From JAUNSR01 sp036655355 (GTDB lineage: Bacteria > Bacteroidota > Bacteroidia > Bacteroidales > JAUNSR01): 64,000 nucleotides of DNA. The stretch spans positions 21,076 to 85,075 of the forward strand of contig JAVVQG010000017.1 in NCBI GenBank assembly GCA_036655355.1, given 5' to 3'. The position numbers and the translations under genes are program-made. Below are positions 1 through 9,134 of this stretch, piece by piece. Below the pieces are notes generated by a model. It saw nothing but the letters and a program-made list of their open reading frames with translations. It did no database searches and was not told the origin of the DNA. How positions within the stretch are numbered: position 1 is the stretch's first letter; each line of letters starts with the position of its first letter.

Positions 1-1627
1 GCATAATCTCCAGTGGAATATCCGGATCGTGAACCGGAGTGCCGATCAAAGAGGATTCATATGCTGAAAGTTGACCTTTCTCATCGCGCGGAGAACCGTT
101 CCAGGTAGTAGGCATCACCATTTGGTAATTACTGATTTTCTGATCCTTGATCTCGGCATAATGAGCCAGCGCGCCCCGTGGAGCTTCTGTCAGCGTATAT
201 CCGGATGCGGTTGCAGGCCATGTATCAGGCTCCCATTTCTCTCCGTTAAACATGCGGTAATCCCCTTTTTTGATATTACCCAACAATGCTAAATAGAAAT
301 CAGACATCCACTGAGAAACCAACGTACATTCGATCGCTCTTGCCAAGATACGACCTGCGGTAGAATACATCGCTTCGAAAGGAAGGTTCATCTTTGCCAA
401 ACATTCATCCACCAACTCTACGATTTCTTTTTGTCCCGCCGCATACCCTACGATCATTCGTGCCAACGGACCGGTTTCCAACGGCATCCCTTTATAACGC
501 GGAGTTTTAATCCAGCTGTAGGATTTATCCACATCCAAATAGTCGTATGGCGGAGTCGGTCCGGTATAGTCCAGATTCGTTTCACCCACAGAGGGATGCA
601 AACCTACATTTTTCCCTTCGGTGTATTTATACCAAGAATGGGTGATGAACTCCTGCAAACCATCCTGTGCAGTTGGATCAAATTCATGCACCTTGGAGAT
701 ATCCCGATCCAATACGACGCCTCTTACTTGTTTATAACTCGACAAATCGCCATAATTCGTCATTGGGAAATCCCCATAAGCAAGGTAATTACGTAAACCG
801 CCTCCCACCTTCGTCCATTCAGGATATTGAGACAGGATCGCCATCACATCGGGTAAATAAACCTGTTTGACAAACAATTGTGCTCTTTGGATGATATTCG
901 CCACCCAACTCAACCGTTCCAGATTGATGGCAGAGGGGTCATTGATATTTACCGCACACGCCATTCCTCCAACCAAGAAATTCGGGTGAGGGTTTTTTCC
1001 GCCGAAAAGCGTTTGAATTCTGACCACATCCTTCATCTCATCAAAACACTGGAAATAATGTGTAACCGCCAGAAGATTCATCGAAGGAGAAAGTTTATAA
1101 GCGGGATGGCCCCAATAAGCATTTGCCAAGAAACCCAATTGACCGCTGTCTGCAAACTTTTTCAGTTTCTCCAACATGATGGAAAAATCTCCTTCTGAGT
1201 TTTTCGGCCATGCCGAGATATTGGCTGCCAATTGAGCACACTCTTTCGGATCACCTTTCAATGCAGAAATCACATCCACCCAGTCGAAAGCTGATAAGGT
1301 ATAGAAATGAAACAAGTGGTCTTGAATAAACAAAGCACCCTGCATCAGATTTCGAACCTGCTCTGCATTTGGAGGAATGGTTATATCCAATGCATTTTCA
1401 ATGACACGCACCCCGGCCAGACCGTGAATGGAAGTACAAACTCCGCAAACGCGAGCGACAAACGCCCATGCATCGCGCGGATCTCTATCTTTTACGATGA
1501 TTTCAATACCGCGAATCATTGTTCCCGAACTGAAAGCATCGGTTATCTTTCCGTTCTCTACATCTGCTTCAATTCGCAGATGTCCTTCAATACGGGTAAC
1601 GGGATCTACAACAACTCTTTTTGCCAT
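1..1627 (-). CDS. hyaB: [NiFe]-hydrogenase large subunit, 3' end cut by window edge
   Basis: This is the catalytic subunit of a group 1 uptake [NiFe]-hydrogenase, which carries the Ni-Fe(CN)2CO centre and oxidises H2. The reading frame opens at ATG 1627 with MAKRVVVDPVTRIEGHLRIE, the usual N-terminus of the family. The proximal nickel motif RxCGxCxxxH is visible as RVCGVCTSIH near residue 58. About 542 codons are present and the frame is still open at base 2, ending near the conserved PLEIM segment, so only the last few tens of residues are missing, including the distal DPCxxCxxH motif and the peptide removed by the maturation protease. It lies 51 bp downstream of the small-subunit gene and is surely co-transcribed with it. 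The function is certain; the exact hydrogenase subgroup is inferred. Confidence 0.95.
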   Translation of the reverse strand, partial: MAKRVVVDPVTRIEGHLRIEADVENGKITDAFSSGTMIRGIEIIVKDRDPRDAWAFVARVCGVCTSIHGLAGVRVIENALDITIPPNAEQVRNLMQGALFIQDHLFHFYTLSAFDWVDVISALKGDPKECAQLAANISAWPKNSEGDFSIMLEKLKKFADSGQLGFLANAYWGHPAYKLSPSMNLLAVTHYFQCFDEMKDVVRIQTLFGGKNPHPNFLVGGMACAVNINDPSAINLERLSWVANIIQRAQLFVKQVYLPDVMAILSQYPEWTKVGGGLRNYLAYGDFPMTNYGDLSSYKQVRGVVLDRDISKVHEFDPTAQDGLQEFITHSWYKYTEGKNVGLHPSVGETNLDYTGPTPPYDYLDVDKSYSWIKTPRYKGMPLETGPLARMIVGYAAGQKEIVELVDECLAKMNLPFEAMYSTAGRILARAIECTLVSQWMSDFYLALLGNIKKGDYRMFNGEKWEPDTWPATASGYTLTEAPRGALAHYAEIKDQKISNYQMVMPTTWNGSPRDEKGQLSAYESSLIGTPVHDPDIPLEIM

Positions 1628-1678
1628 AATATTTTTAATCTTTTATATTCGTCTATTTTTGATTTGTCCACCCGTAGG

Positions 1679-2926
1679 TTATTTGTCCGTTTTATCCTGA
1701 TCCGTTTTCCCCTTATCCTGATCCAATTTGTCTTTGTTCTCCTGAATCTCGGATTGCAACTCTTGTGTCTTGTTGATCAGTTCATCACGCTCCTTCTCCA
1801 ATTGCGAAAGTGTAATTTCCGTATCCTCACGATTAATAGAGTAATCTTCCCCCAGATCTCCCTTGATCAGTTTCCGTTTGCGGATGTTTGTCACAATGGC
1901 ATGTGCAGCAACCCCTCCAAGTGCGATTCCGGCCAATCCCGCTCCAATCTTATCGGCATTGGACTCAACTCCGAATCCTTTTGTGTCCGGAATGTGCTTA
2001 TAGAAAGGTTCATAATCCCAGAAGTTCGGTTCCGCACAGCCGATGCAACCGTGCCCGGACTGAATCGGATAGCTCACGCTCAAATTCCATTTGATAACGG
2101 CACACGAATTGAATGTATTCGGTCCTTTACATCCCATATAATAGAGACAATACCCTTTCTTGGCATTTTCATCATCGAAAGACTGAACGAACAAACCCGC
2201 GTCATAGCATGGGCGACGGTAACAGGTATCGTGAATACGGCGTCCGTAAAACACCTTAGGTCTTAGTTGCTGATCCAAGTCCGGGATTTTGTCGAAGGTA
2301 AGATAGTAGGTTATCACGCCGGCCATCACATCCGCAATCGGAGGACAACCCTGAACATTGATAATCGGCTTATCGTCAATCAATTTATAAACAGGCTTGG
2401 CTGTGGTAGGATTCGGACGAGCGGCTTGGATACAACCAGATGAGGCACAGTTACCCCATGCGATAATCGCAGCACAATCTTTTGAATACTCTTTGAGAAT
2501 CTGAAGAGCCGACTTGCCTCCTATGGTACAATATCCTTCGTTTCCAACCGGAATGGCTCCTTCTACCAATAGAAGGTATTTACCGGCATATTTCTTCCGT
2601 GTTTCCTCACCCAATGCCTCTGCCTGAAATCCTGCTGCGGCCATAATGGTGTCGTCATAATCCAGAGAGATCATATTCATCAGAATCTCATCAATCACAG
2701 GATGAGAAGCCCGCACAAATGATTCACTACAGCAGGTACACTCTTGAAAGTGTTGCCAGATTACAGGAATTCGAGGTTTGGTCATAAAAGCATCCACAAC
2801 CTGTTCAACGCCGGATGCTTTTAATCCGAGCATCGAACCCATAAGGCCGCAGAACTTTAAAAAGTCCCTGCGAGAAATACCATTTTTGCGCAGGTGCTGA
2901 TAAGCGGTCAATTCTTTATCTTTCAT
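1679..2926 (-). CDS. hyaA: [NiFe]-hydrogenase small subunit, Tat-exported and membrane-anchored
   Basis: This 415-residue electron-transfer subunit carries three Fe-S clusters. Residues 18-24 (SRRDFLK) form an exact twin-arginine export signal, so the folded dimer should be exported and face the periplasm. The proximal cluster motif ECTCCSES is at 62-69, and the medial/distal region ends in GHGCIGCAEPNFWD around 291-304. A hydrophobic segment at about 326-348 followed by RKRK is the usual C-terminal membrane anchor. Unusually, it continues into a charged cytoplasmic tail of about 60 residues: a likely coiled coil at 368-400, then a Lys/Asp-rich stretch with repeated DQDK. The gene lies between hypE and the large subunit. 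The tail is the only departure from the family pattern that I see. Confidence 0.96.
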   Translation of the reverse strand: MKDKELTAYQHLRKNGISRRDFLKFCGLMGSMLGLKASGVEQVVDAFMTKPRIPVIWQHFQECTCCSESFVRASHPVIDEILMNMISLDYDDTIMAAAGFQAEALGEETRKKYAGKYLLLVEGAIPVGNEGYCTIGGKSALQILKEYSKDCAAIIAWGNCASSGCIQAARPNPTTAKPVYKLIDDKPIINVQGCPPIADVMAGVITYYLTFDKIPDLDQQLRPKVFYGRRIHDTCYRRPCYDAGLFVQSFDDENAKKGYCLYYMGCKGPNTFNSCAVIKWNLSVSYPIQSGHGCIGCAEPNFWDYEPFYKHIPDTKGFGVESNADKIGAGLAGIALGGVAAHAIVTNIRKRKLIKGDLGEDYSINREDTEITLSQLEKERDELINKTQELQSEIQENKDKLDQDKGKTDQDKTDK

Positions 2927-3057
2927 TTTGTCCTCTCGTTAGGACACTTCTTTAAATGATCCCCCGCAAAGCCATATGAACCGGACCTGTTTATCCGAAG
3001 CGGGTTTTCATAGAGGAAGGTCAGGTTAATATATTTAGGTTAACATACTTCTGTAAC

Positions 3058-4098
3058 TCAACAAATCCGGGGAAGTTGTTCCCCCGAGAGCATATCGATC
3101 ACTCTTTTGCCGCCGAAAGAGGTATCCATCACCACCCGCGGCTCTACAGAGAGGCGAGTCACTTTTCCGATCCGGCAAGCATTTTTACCCTCCGGAAAAT
3201 GATGTAGGATTTCCAACGCGGCCTCAACTTCCTCTTCCGGGATAAACAGCAACATCACGCCTTCGTTGGCCACATACAACGGATCCAGGCCCAACATCTC
3301 ACAAGCCGACCGTACACCGGATGAGATGGGAATCAATTCCTCCTCCAGCACGATCTCGGCTGCAGCTGTGTCCGCTATCTCATTCAATGTAGAAGAGAGA
3401 CCACCACGGGTAGGGTCTCGCATCAAATGAACCTCGACGTTTTCCATCAAGGCAGCGATCATATGATTCAGTGAAGCGGTATCACTTTTCACCTCTGTTT
3501 CAAACCCCAGCGACTCCCGTGTAGAGAGAATACAGACTCCGTGTTCCCCTATATTTCCGGTAAGCAATACGGCATCGCCCGCTTTTATCTGATCGGGATG
3601 GATACGTACACCCTCCGGTACGACTCCTATTCCGCTTGTATTAATGAATATCTTATCGCATTTGCCTCTATCCACCACTTTGGTATCCCCTGTCACGATA
3701 GACACTCCCGCTTTTGCAGCAGCTGAATGCATCGAATCAACCACCCTTTGGAGCGCTTCCATCGGAAACCCCTCCTCGATGATGAATGCAGCCGTTAGAA
3801 ACAACGGCTTGGCACCACAGCAGGTCAAATCATTCACCGTTCCGTTAATAGCCAAATCGCCGATATCCCCGCCATTGAAAAAGAGAGGGTCTACCACGAA
3901 CGAGTCGGTTGTATACGCCATTTTCGTCCCCTCGCAACTGAACACCGCTCCATCGTGCTGCTCATTCAACAACGGGTTTGAAAAAGCGGGATAAAACATA
4001 TTGGCAATCAGCTCGTGCGTTAAACGCCCCCCTCCTCCGTGGGCAAGCTGAATGGTTTCTGAATCGGTATAAGGAATCGGACATTGTGTTGTTTTCAT
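3058..4098 (-). CDS. hypE: Hydrogenase maturation factor HypE
   Basis: HypE (346 aa) dehydrates the thiocarboxamide formed on its own C-terminal cysteine to a thiocyanate, which becomes the cyanide ligand of the active-site iron. The N-terminal glycine-rich ATP site HGGGGRLTHELI is at about 20-31, and the protein ends in the diagnostic PRIC with Cys346 as acceptor. Length and termini match the family. Its start overlaps the hypD stop by 4 bp, indicating translational coupling in a hypC-hypD-hypE operon. A spacer of about 130 bp then separates it from the hydrogenase structural genes. Confidence 0.97.
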   Translation of the reverse strand: MKTTQCPIPYTDSETIQLAHGGGGRLTHELIANMFYPAFSNPLLNEQHDGAVFSCEGTKMAYTTDSFVVDPLFFNGGDIGDLAINGTVNDLTCCGAKPLFLTAAFIIEEGFPMEALQRVVDSMHSAAAKAGVSIVTGDTKVVDRGKCDKIFINTSGIGVVPEGVRIHPDQIKAGDAVLLTGNIGEHGVCILSTRESLGFETEVKSDTASLNHMIAALMENVEVHLMRDPTRGGLSSTLNEIADTAAAEIVLEEELIPISSGVRSACEMLGLDPLYVANEGVMLLFIPEEEVEAALEILHHFPEGKNACRIGKVTRLSVEPRVVMDTSFGGKRVIDMLSGEQLPRIC

Positions 4099-5183
4099 AG
4101 TTTATCTGCATATTTATAGAATGCCGAGCACATCCCTTCTGCTGAGACCATCGCTGCTCCGAGCGGATGATCGGGAGTACAACGTTTTGAAAATTCGGGA
4201 CAATCGCGAGGTTGGATCTTGCCTCTCATGATATCGCCTGCACGACAAACCGAACATTCCGATCTTACCGGTTCTTCAAAACTAAAACGTAGCGTGGCAT
4301 TATATGGTTCATAATCTTTACGTAATCTTAACCCGCTTTGAGAAATCACACCCAATCCCCTCCACTCTTGGTCTACCGGTTCAAAAAACTGCTCCATTAA
4401 TTGCAATGCCCCCCGGTTACCGTTTTCCGAAACAATTCTGGGATAGGCATTCCGAACGGAATAATCTTTGTTCTCAAGCTGGTCCACACAATTGTATATT
4501 CCCCACAATAGATCAGCCGGCTCAAATCCGGTAATGGAAACGGGTAGTTTAAATTGGCGAGCTAAGTCGTGATAAGCGGTGTATCCCGTTATAGCACATA
4601 CATGACCGGCTCCCAAAACTCCCTGCACGGTGTTTTCGGGGTCTGACATCAATTCCCGTATGGCGGGTGGGACGGTAACGAGTGAAGTGAGAAGGGAGAA
4701 ATTTGTCAATCCTCGCCGGATGCACTCTTTTAAAGCCAATGCATGCAACGGCGCGGTTGTTTCAAAACCGATACCGAAAAATACCACTTCCCGATCGGGA
4801 TTGGCAGTGGCTATCTCTACGGCATCCAAAGGGGAGTAAACGATTCGGACATCCGCTCCGCGCGATTTTGCGGTGAGCAAGGAGCCTTTACTCCCGGGAA
4901 CACGGAGCATGTCGCCGAAAGATGTAAAAATGACACCCGGAACAGAGGCTATGGCGATTGCACGGTTCAAGATCGTTTCGGGTGTAACACAAACCGGACA
5001 TCCAGGCCCATGAACAAGCCGGATATTCGGGGGTAACAACTCCTCCAGACGGTATTGAGCGATTGAATGAGTCTGGCCGCCACACATCTCCATAATGATC
5101 CATTCCCGTTTTGAACGGGTACGAATCGCTTTGAGCAGCCCTTTTACATGCTCTTTACTCCGGAACTCTTCCATATACTTCAT
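4095..5183 (-). CDS. hypD: Hydrogenase maturation factor HypD
   Basis: HypD (362 aa) is the [4Fe-4S] scaffold that, together with HypC, assembles the Fe(CN)2CO group. Visible signatures are MCGGQTH at about 33-39 (MC(G)xHT in relatives), GPGCPVC at 59-65, a GFETTAP segment near 150, and a C-terminal cluster-binding region with CSVCRAGDIMRG, a following Cys-rich stretch and GMCSAFYKY at the end. It overlaps hypC by 4 bp and hypE by 4 bp. The start at MKYMEEFRSKEHV is the only one that preserves the hypC overlap. Confidence 0.97.
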   Translation of the reverse strand: MKYMEEFRSKEHVKGLLKAIRTRSKREWIIMEMCGGQTHSIAQYRLEELLPPNIRLVHGPGCPVCVTPETILNRAIAIASVPGVIFTSFGDMLRVPGSKGSLLTAKSRGADVRIVYSPLDAVEIATANPDREVVFFGIGFETTAPLHALALKECIRRGLTNFSLLTSLVTVPPAIRELMSDPENTVQGVLGAGHVCAITGYTAYHDLARQFKLPVSITGFEPADLLWGIYNCVDQLENKDYSVRNAYPRIVSENGNRGALQLMEQFFEPVDQEWRGLGVISQSGLRLRKDYEPYNATLRFSFEEPVRSECSVCRAGDIMRGKIQPRDCPEFSKRCTPDHPLGAAMVSAEGMCSAFYKYADKL

Positions 5184-5446
5184 AACACCCTGCTTTTTTC
5201 AGGCACGGGAAGTGCATCCAAACGATTAATAATCTGTTCGAAATTTCGAATAGAGCGTTCGGCTTCCTCCGTATCGATACGGCAAAGCGCCACTCCGGCA
5301 TGAGCTAGGATATAATCGTTTAGTTCGACCTCTACCCATTCCACACAAATGTTACGGATCACACCTCCGAAATCCACCCGGGCCATGCGCAGATCCGGAA
5401 CCGATTCGTCTATAAATAAAATCTTACCTGGTATTGCTAAACACAT
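5180..5446 (-). CDS. hypC: Hydrogenase maturation chaperone HypC
   Basis: HypC (88 aa) carries the iron fragment with HypD and then docks onto the immature large subunit. I set the start at ATG 5446 because the mature protein must begin MCLAIPGKI, where Cys2 is the essential ligand. An in-frame upstream extension to 5542 exists but would bury that cysteine and run into hypF. Length fits the HypC/HupF family (75-95 aa). It is the first gene of the minus-strand operon and is divergent from hypF. Confidence 0.95.
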   Translation of the reverse strand: MCLAIPGKILFIDESVPDLRMARVDFGGVIRNICVEWVEVELNDYILAHAGVALCRIDTEEAERSIRNFEQIINRLDALPVPEKSRVL

Positions 5447-5467
5447 AGTTGTATTTATTTTGATAAT

Positions 5468-5495
5468 TAAACAAATGATTGCTCCTATTTGTTTA
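5468..5495. promoter_or_regulatory. Inverted repeat between divergent hyp operons
   Basis: The 75-bp spacer between hypC and hypF contains two perfect 9-bp arms, TAAACAAAT (5468-5476) and ATTTGTTTA (5487-5495), separated by 10 bp. It is symmetrical and sits almost in the middle of the divergent spacer, as expected for a dimeric regulator controlling both operons. No exact TAnnTTTG -7 element was found for either gene here. The operator role is inferred. Confidence 0.45.
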
Positions 5496-5521
5496 TCCAT
5501 ACAGTTAAGAAATAAAATCAG

Positions 5522-7798
5522 ATGCATACTTATCACATACATATCAAAGGACTGGTGCAGGGTGTGGGTTTCCGCCCCTTTATCTACCGACTGGCCAATG
5601 AGATCGGCCTGAGCGGGGAAGTGCGTAACAACAACAATGGAGTATGCATTGAGATAAATAGTACGAATGCCCAGAAAGAGATGCTTTTACAACGTGTTCA
5701 GAAAGAGAAGCCGGCCGCTTCATTGATATCGCGCATTGACGTGAAGGAGTATCCGCTCACGAAAAGCTTCTCCGGGTTTTCAATCGCCTCCAGCCAGAAC
5801 CTCTCGGAAGAGATTACACACATCAGCCCCGATATCGCTGTTTGCGATGATTGCCTGCGGGATATGAAAATGCAGTCGCATCGTAAGAACTACCCTTTCA
5901 TCAACTGTACGAACTGCGGTCCCCGTTTTTCAATCATTTCCGATTTACCTTATGACCGCGAAAGCACCTCGATGAAACCTTTTAAAATGTGTTCTACTTG
6001 CTCGAGCGAATACAGCTTGATTACCGACCGGCGATTCCATGCTCAGCCCGTTGCATGCAATAGTTGCGGACCCTATTATTACCTTCATTACCAAAAGGAG
6101 GAGAAGGCGCATACTTTTTATTGCACCCCGGAAAGATTCGTCAAAACAATGTGTGATCAGATTCGAAAAGGTGAGGTGGTTTCATTAAAGGGACTGGGGG
6201 GCTACAATCTAATCTGCGACGCATTTTGCGAAAAGGCGCTCGAGCGTTTGAGGAAAATCAAACAAAGGGATCAAAAACCGTTTGCAATGCTTTTTCCGAA
6301 CCTCAATAAGATCAAAGCGTATGCTTTCGTTTCCAAAGAGGAGGAAGAGATGCTCCTCTCCTGGCGACGACCAATCGTTATATTGAAACTCCGCAACCCC
6401 ATATCCAAACTGGCAAACGGGGGACTGAACAGTGTGGGCGTGATGCTCCCCTATCTTCCGGTTCATTATCTTTTTTTTGAGAAACTGAGCACGGACGCAC
6501 TGATTCTGACCAGCGGAAACCTAAGTGACGAACCGATAATCATCAGTAACGAAACCGCTTCCAAAAAGCTTCTTCCCCTCACAAACCTGCAGGGGGAACA
6601 CAATCGTGTCATTGTAAACCGAATGGACGATTCAATCGTCCAATTCATCAACCACAAACCGATGCTGATCCGAAGATCCCGCGGCTTTGTTCCCGATCCC
6701 CATTCATCCACTCTTTTTACGGAAGGTATTCTCGCCTTCGGTGCTGAAAAAGTGAATACGTTCGCATTGGGAAAAAACAATGAAATGATCGTGAGCCAAT
6801 ACATCGGCGATTTGAAAAATCCGGAAACGCTCGATTTTTACAAAGAAGCGATGAGCCGGTTCCAAAAACTCTTCAAGTTTATCCCCAAATCGTTGGTGTG
6901 CGACCTGCATCCGGATTATTTCTCCACACGCAGGGCTGAAGAGATTGCTGAAAATCTGCAGCTTCCATTATATAAGGTACAACACCATCATGCGCATGCC
7001 GTCGCTGCGATGGAGGAATTCGGATTAACGGACGATTGTCTGGCCATTGTCATGGACGGAACGGGATACGGCACGGATCGCAAAATCTGGGGAAGTGAAT
7101 TTCTGATTTGCAACCACAAAGAGTTTGTACGGGAAGCTCATTTCCCGTATGTTGCGCTTCCGGGAGGAGACATGGCGGTCAAACAACCCTGGCGAAGCGC
7201 TATCGCTTACCTCGATCATTACGGGCATTCGGTGCCGGAAAAACTACTCGCCCGTTACGGAGAACAGAAACAGGAAATGATTCTTAAAATGGTACATCAG
7301 GATATCAATGCTCCGCTGAGTTGTGGAGCAGGTCGCCTGTTTGATGCCGTTTCCTCTATTCTGGGACTCTGTGACACCGCTCATTTTCAAGCTGAAGCCC
7401 CCATGAGACTCGAACACGCGGCTACAGACAATTACGCAGATCGTTATGAAACCGACATGTTGAATCCGCTGAATTTCAGTTACCTTTTCAATGGCATACT
7501 CGAAGATCTGGAGGGATCGGTGTCAACGTCACTCATCGCCGCAAAATTCCACAATACACTTTCGGTAATGATCGGACGAGAAGCGGAACTTATCCTTGAA
7601 AATTATCATATACCACGCAAAGTGGTGCTTTCGGGAGGATGTTTCCAAAATAAAAGAATTGCCGAACAGGTATCCGATTACTTGAACAAGAAAAAAATAC
7701 AATGTTATCTACCAGAGAAGTTCCCTGTTAATGACGGGGGAATTTCTTTAGGTCAACTTGCCATTGCGGCAACGAAAAGAGTTGGAAAATATGCATGA
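5522..7798 (+). CDS. hypF: Carbamoyltransferase HypF
   Basis: HypF (758 aa) converts carbamoyl phosphate and ATP to carbamoyl-AMP and transfers the carbamoyl group to the C-terminal cysteine of HypE, supplying the cyanide ligands. Domains in order: acylphosphatase-like (1-90, GLVQGVGFRPF at 9-19); two zinc-finger units with CxxC pairs (CDDC, CTNC, CSTC, CNSC, about 115-190); a YrdC-like nucleotide-binding domain (about 200-385); and a Kae1-like domain with the metal-binding HHHAH motif near residue 490. The length is normal. It starts the plus-strand operon hypF-hypA-hypB, and its 3' end overlaps hypA by 8 bp. Confidence 0.97.
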   Translation: MHTYHIHIKGLVQGVGFRPFIYRLANEIGLSGEVRNNNNGVCIEINSTNAQKEMLLQRVQKEKPAASLISRIDVKEYPLTKSFSGFSIASSQNLSEEITHISPDIAVCDDCLRDMKMQSHRKNYPFINCTNCGPRFSIISDLPYDRESTSMKPFKMCSTCSSEYSLITDRRFHAQPVACNSCGPYYYLHYQKEEKAHTFYCTPERFVKTMCDQIRKGEVVSLKGLGGYNLICDAFCEKALERLRKIKQRDQKPFAMLFPNLNKIKAYAFVSKEEEEMLLSWRRPIVILKLRNPISKLANGGLNSVGVMLPYLPVHYLFFEKLSTDALILTSGNLSDEPIIISNETASKKLLPLTNLQGEHNRVIVNRMDDSIVQFINHKPMLIRRSRGFVPDPHSSTLFTEGILAFGAEKVNTFALGKNNEMIVSQYIGDLKNPETLDFYKEAMSRFQKLFKFIPKSLVCDLHPDYFSTRRAEEIAENLQLPLYKVQHHHAHAVAAMEEFGLTDDCLAIVMDGTGYGTDRKIWGSEFLICNHKEFVREAHFPYVALPGGDMAVKQPWRSAIAYLDHYGHSVPEKLLARYGEQKQEMILKMVHQDINAPLSCGAGRLFDAVSSILGLCDTAHFQAEAPMRLEHAATDNYADRYETDMLNPLNFSYLFNGILEDLEGSVSTSLIAAKFHNTLSVMIGREAELILENYHIPRKVVLSGGCFQNKRIAEQVSDYLNKKKIQCYLPEKFPVNDGGISLGQLAIAATKRVGKYA

Positions 7799-8132
7799 AC
7801 TATCCATTGCGATGAGCATTCTTCAAATCGCCCGGGAAGAGGCCGATAAGATCGCAGCAGAAAAAGTGAGCGAAATAGAGGTAGACATCGGTCAGTTAGC
7901 CGGAATAGAGATCGAATCACTTCAGTTCGTCTTCACTTCCGCATGCCAATCGGCGATGTTTAACAAGTGTCAACTGAAATTGAACGTAATCCCTCCGAGT
8001 GCAAAATGCAACGATTGCGGAAGTTCTTTTATTCCGGGAGCGCTTTACGGAGAATGCCCCCGATGCAAATCATGGAACTTCACGCTGCTGAGCGGAAATG
8101 AATTAAAAGTAAAGTCTCTACTTATCGATTAA
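7791..8132 (+). CDS. hypA: Nickel metallochaperone HypA
   Basis: HypA (113 aa) delivers Ni(II) to the large subunit together with HypB. The start at 7791 gives MHELSIA, whose N-terminal Met-His-Glu is the known Ni site; a longer in-frame start at 7758 would block it. The zinc site is formed by CNDC and CPRC near residues 75-99. The gene begins inside the last codons of hypF, so translation is probably coupled. Confidence 0.95.
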   Translation: MHELSIAMSILQIAREEADKIAAEKVSEIEVDIGQLAGIEIESLQFVFTSACQSAMFNKCQLKLNVIPPSAKCNDCGSSFIPGALYGECPRCKSWNFTLLSGNELKVKSLLID

Positions 8133-8150
8133 CCATTAAAAATTAAAATT

Positions 8151-8972
8151 ATGTGCGGAACTTGCGGATGTCAGACCTCGAATCACGATCATCACGATCA
8201 CGATCATCACCACGATCATCACCACGACCATCACGATCACGATCATAATCACGATCATGACCATACTCACAATTCCATTCACAATTCCATTCACGATGAA
8301 GAGCGAATCGAACGGAATATTGCGGTTGAACGCGATATTTTGGAACGAAACAACAACATCGCCGAACGCGTCAGAGGATATCTGGATGCCAAAGAGATAA
8401 TCGCTCTTAATCTGATGAGCTCCCCCGGTTCCGGGAAAACAGCGTTGTTAGAGAAAACCCTTTCCATGCTAAAAGAGCGCGTGCACGCTTACGTGATCGA
8501 AGGGGATCAGTTCTCCAACAACGATGCCGATCGCATTGCCGTTGGCGGAACTCCGGTCATACAAATCAATACGGGTAACGGCTGCCACCTGGAATCAGAA
8601 ATGGTTTACAAAGCATTGCGTGAGCTAAATCCGGTAGATCACTCCTTACTTTTCATCGAAAATGTAGGAAACCTGGTATGTCCCGCTATGTTCGACCTGG
8701 GAGAGAATCTGAGAGTGGTTCTGATCAGTACGACCGAAGGAGAAGACAAACCAATCAAATACCCGAACATGTTTCACGACGCGTCGGTATGTATTATTAA
8801 TAAAACAGATTTGACTCCTTATCTGGATATATCGCTTGATAAGTTACGCGACAACATCCTGAAAATCAATCCCCGCATCCGGATTTTCGAAACATCGGCT
8901 ACAAAAGGCAACGGTATGGAGGATTGGATCGAATTCTTAATGGGTATGATTGAACAAACTAATTCTAAATAA
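8151..8972 (+). CDS. hypB: Nickel-insertion GTPase HypB with His-rich N-terminus
   Basis: HypB (273 aa) is the GTPase that drives nickel insertion. It starts with a CGTCGC metal site (the CxxCGC motif of E. coli HypB). A histidine-rich stretch follows, with 20 His between residues 12 and 48, typical of nickel-storing HypB variants. The P-loop PGSGKT is at 92-97, and the NKTD guanine-specificity motif is in the C-terminal half. The His region is coded by near-repeats of cac/gat triplets, and NSIH occurs twice in tandem, so the length of this segment probably varies among strains. It is the last gene of the hypFAB operon. Confidence 0.97.
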   Translation: MCGTCGCQTSNHDHHDHDHHHDHHHDHHDHDHNHDHDHTHNSIHNSIHDEERIERNIAVERDILERNNNIAERVRGYLDAKEIIALNLMSSPGSGKTALLEKTLSMLKERVHAYVIEGDQFSNNDADRIAVGGTPVIQINTGNGCHLESEMVYKALRELNPVDHSLLFIENVGNLVCPAMFDLGENLRVVLISTTEGEDKPIKYPNMFHDASVCIINKTDLTPYLDISLDKLRDNILKINPRIRIFETSATKGNGMEDWIEFLMGMIEQTNSK

Positions 8973-9024
8973 CTCCCTGAAAGAAACAGTTTTAAAGGAT
9001 TAGGGTGCGCTTTGTTGTGATTTA

Positions 9025-9055
9025 TTTGCTTTTTATGTAATTTTTCTTATTTTTG
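9025..9055 (+). promoter_or_regulatory. Bacteroidota-type promoter for the small protein-fprA operon
   Basis: A TTTG -33 element (9025-9028) is followed after 19 bp by TATTTTTG (9048-9055), an exact match to TTTG-N19-TAnnTTTG. Transcription would start near 9060, about 75 nt before the ATG at 9135. This argues against the GTG at 9069 as start of the next gene. Confidence 0.7.
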
Positions 9056-9134
9056 TACACATATAAAAGTGAAACACTCTTTCAGAAAACACAAGCGATC
9101 TTTACATTCTAATCACATTTTAAAGCTTATCATC

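Noticed and set aside
1307..2266. Long plus-strand frame (319 codons) opposite the hydrogenase genes
   Set aside because: It overlaps both subunit genes antisense, which show clear family motifs; it is a shadow.
8175..8290. CRISPR-like or minisatellite pattern from cac/gat triplets
   Set aside because: It encodes the His-rich segment of HypB in frame, so the repetition is protein-driven.
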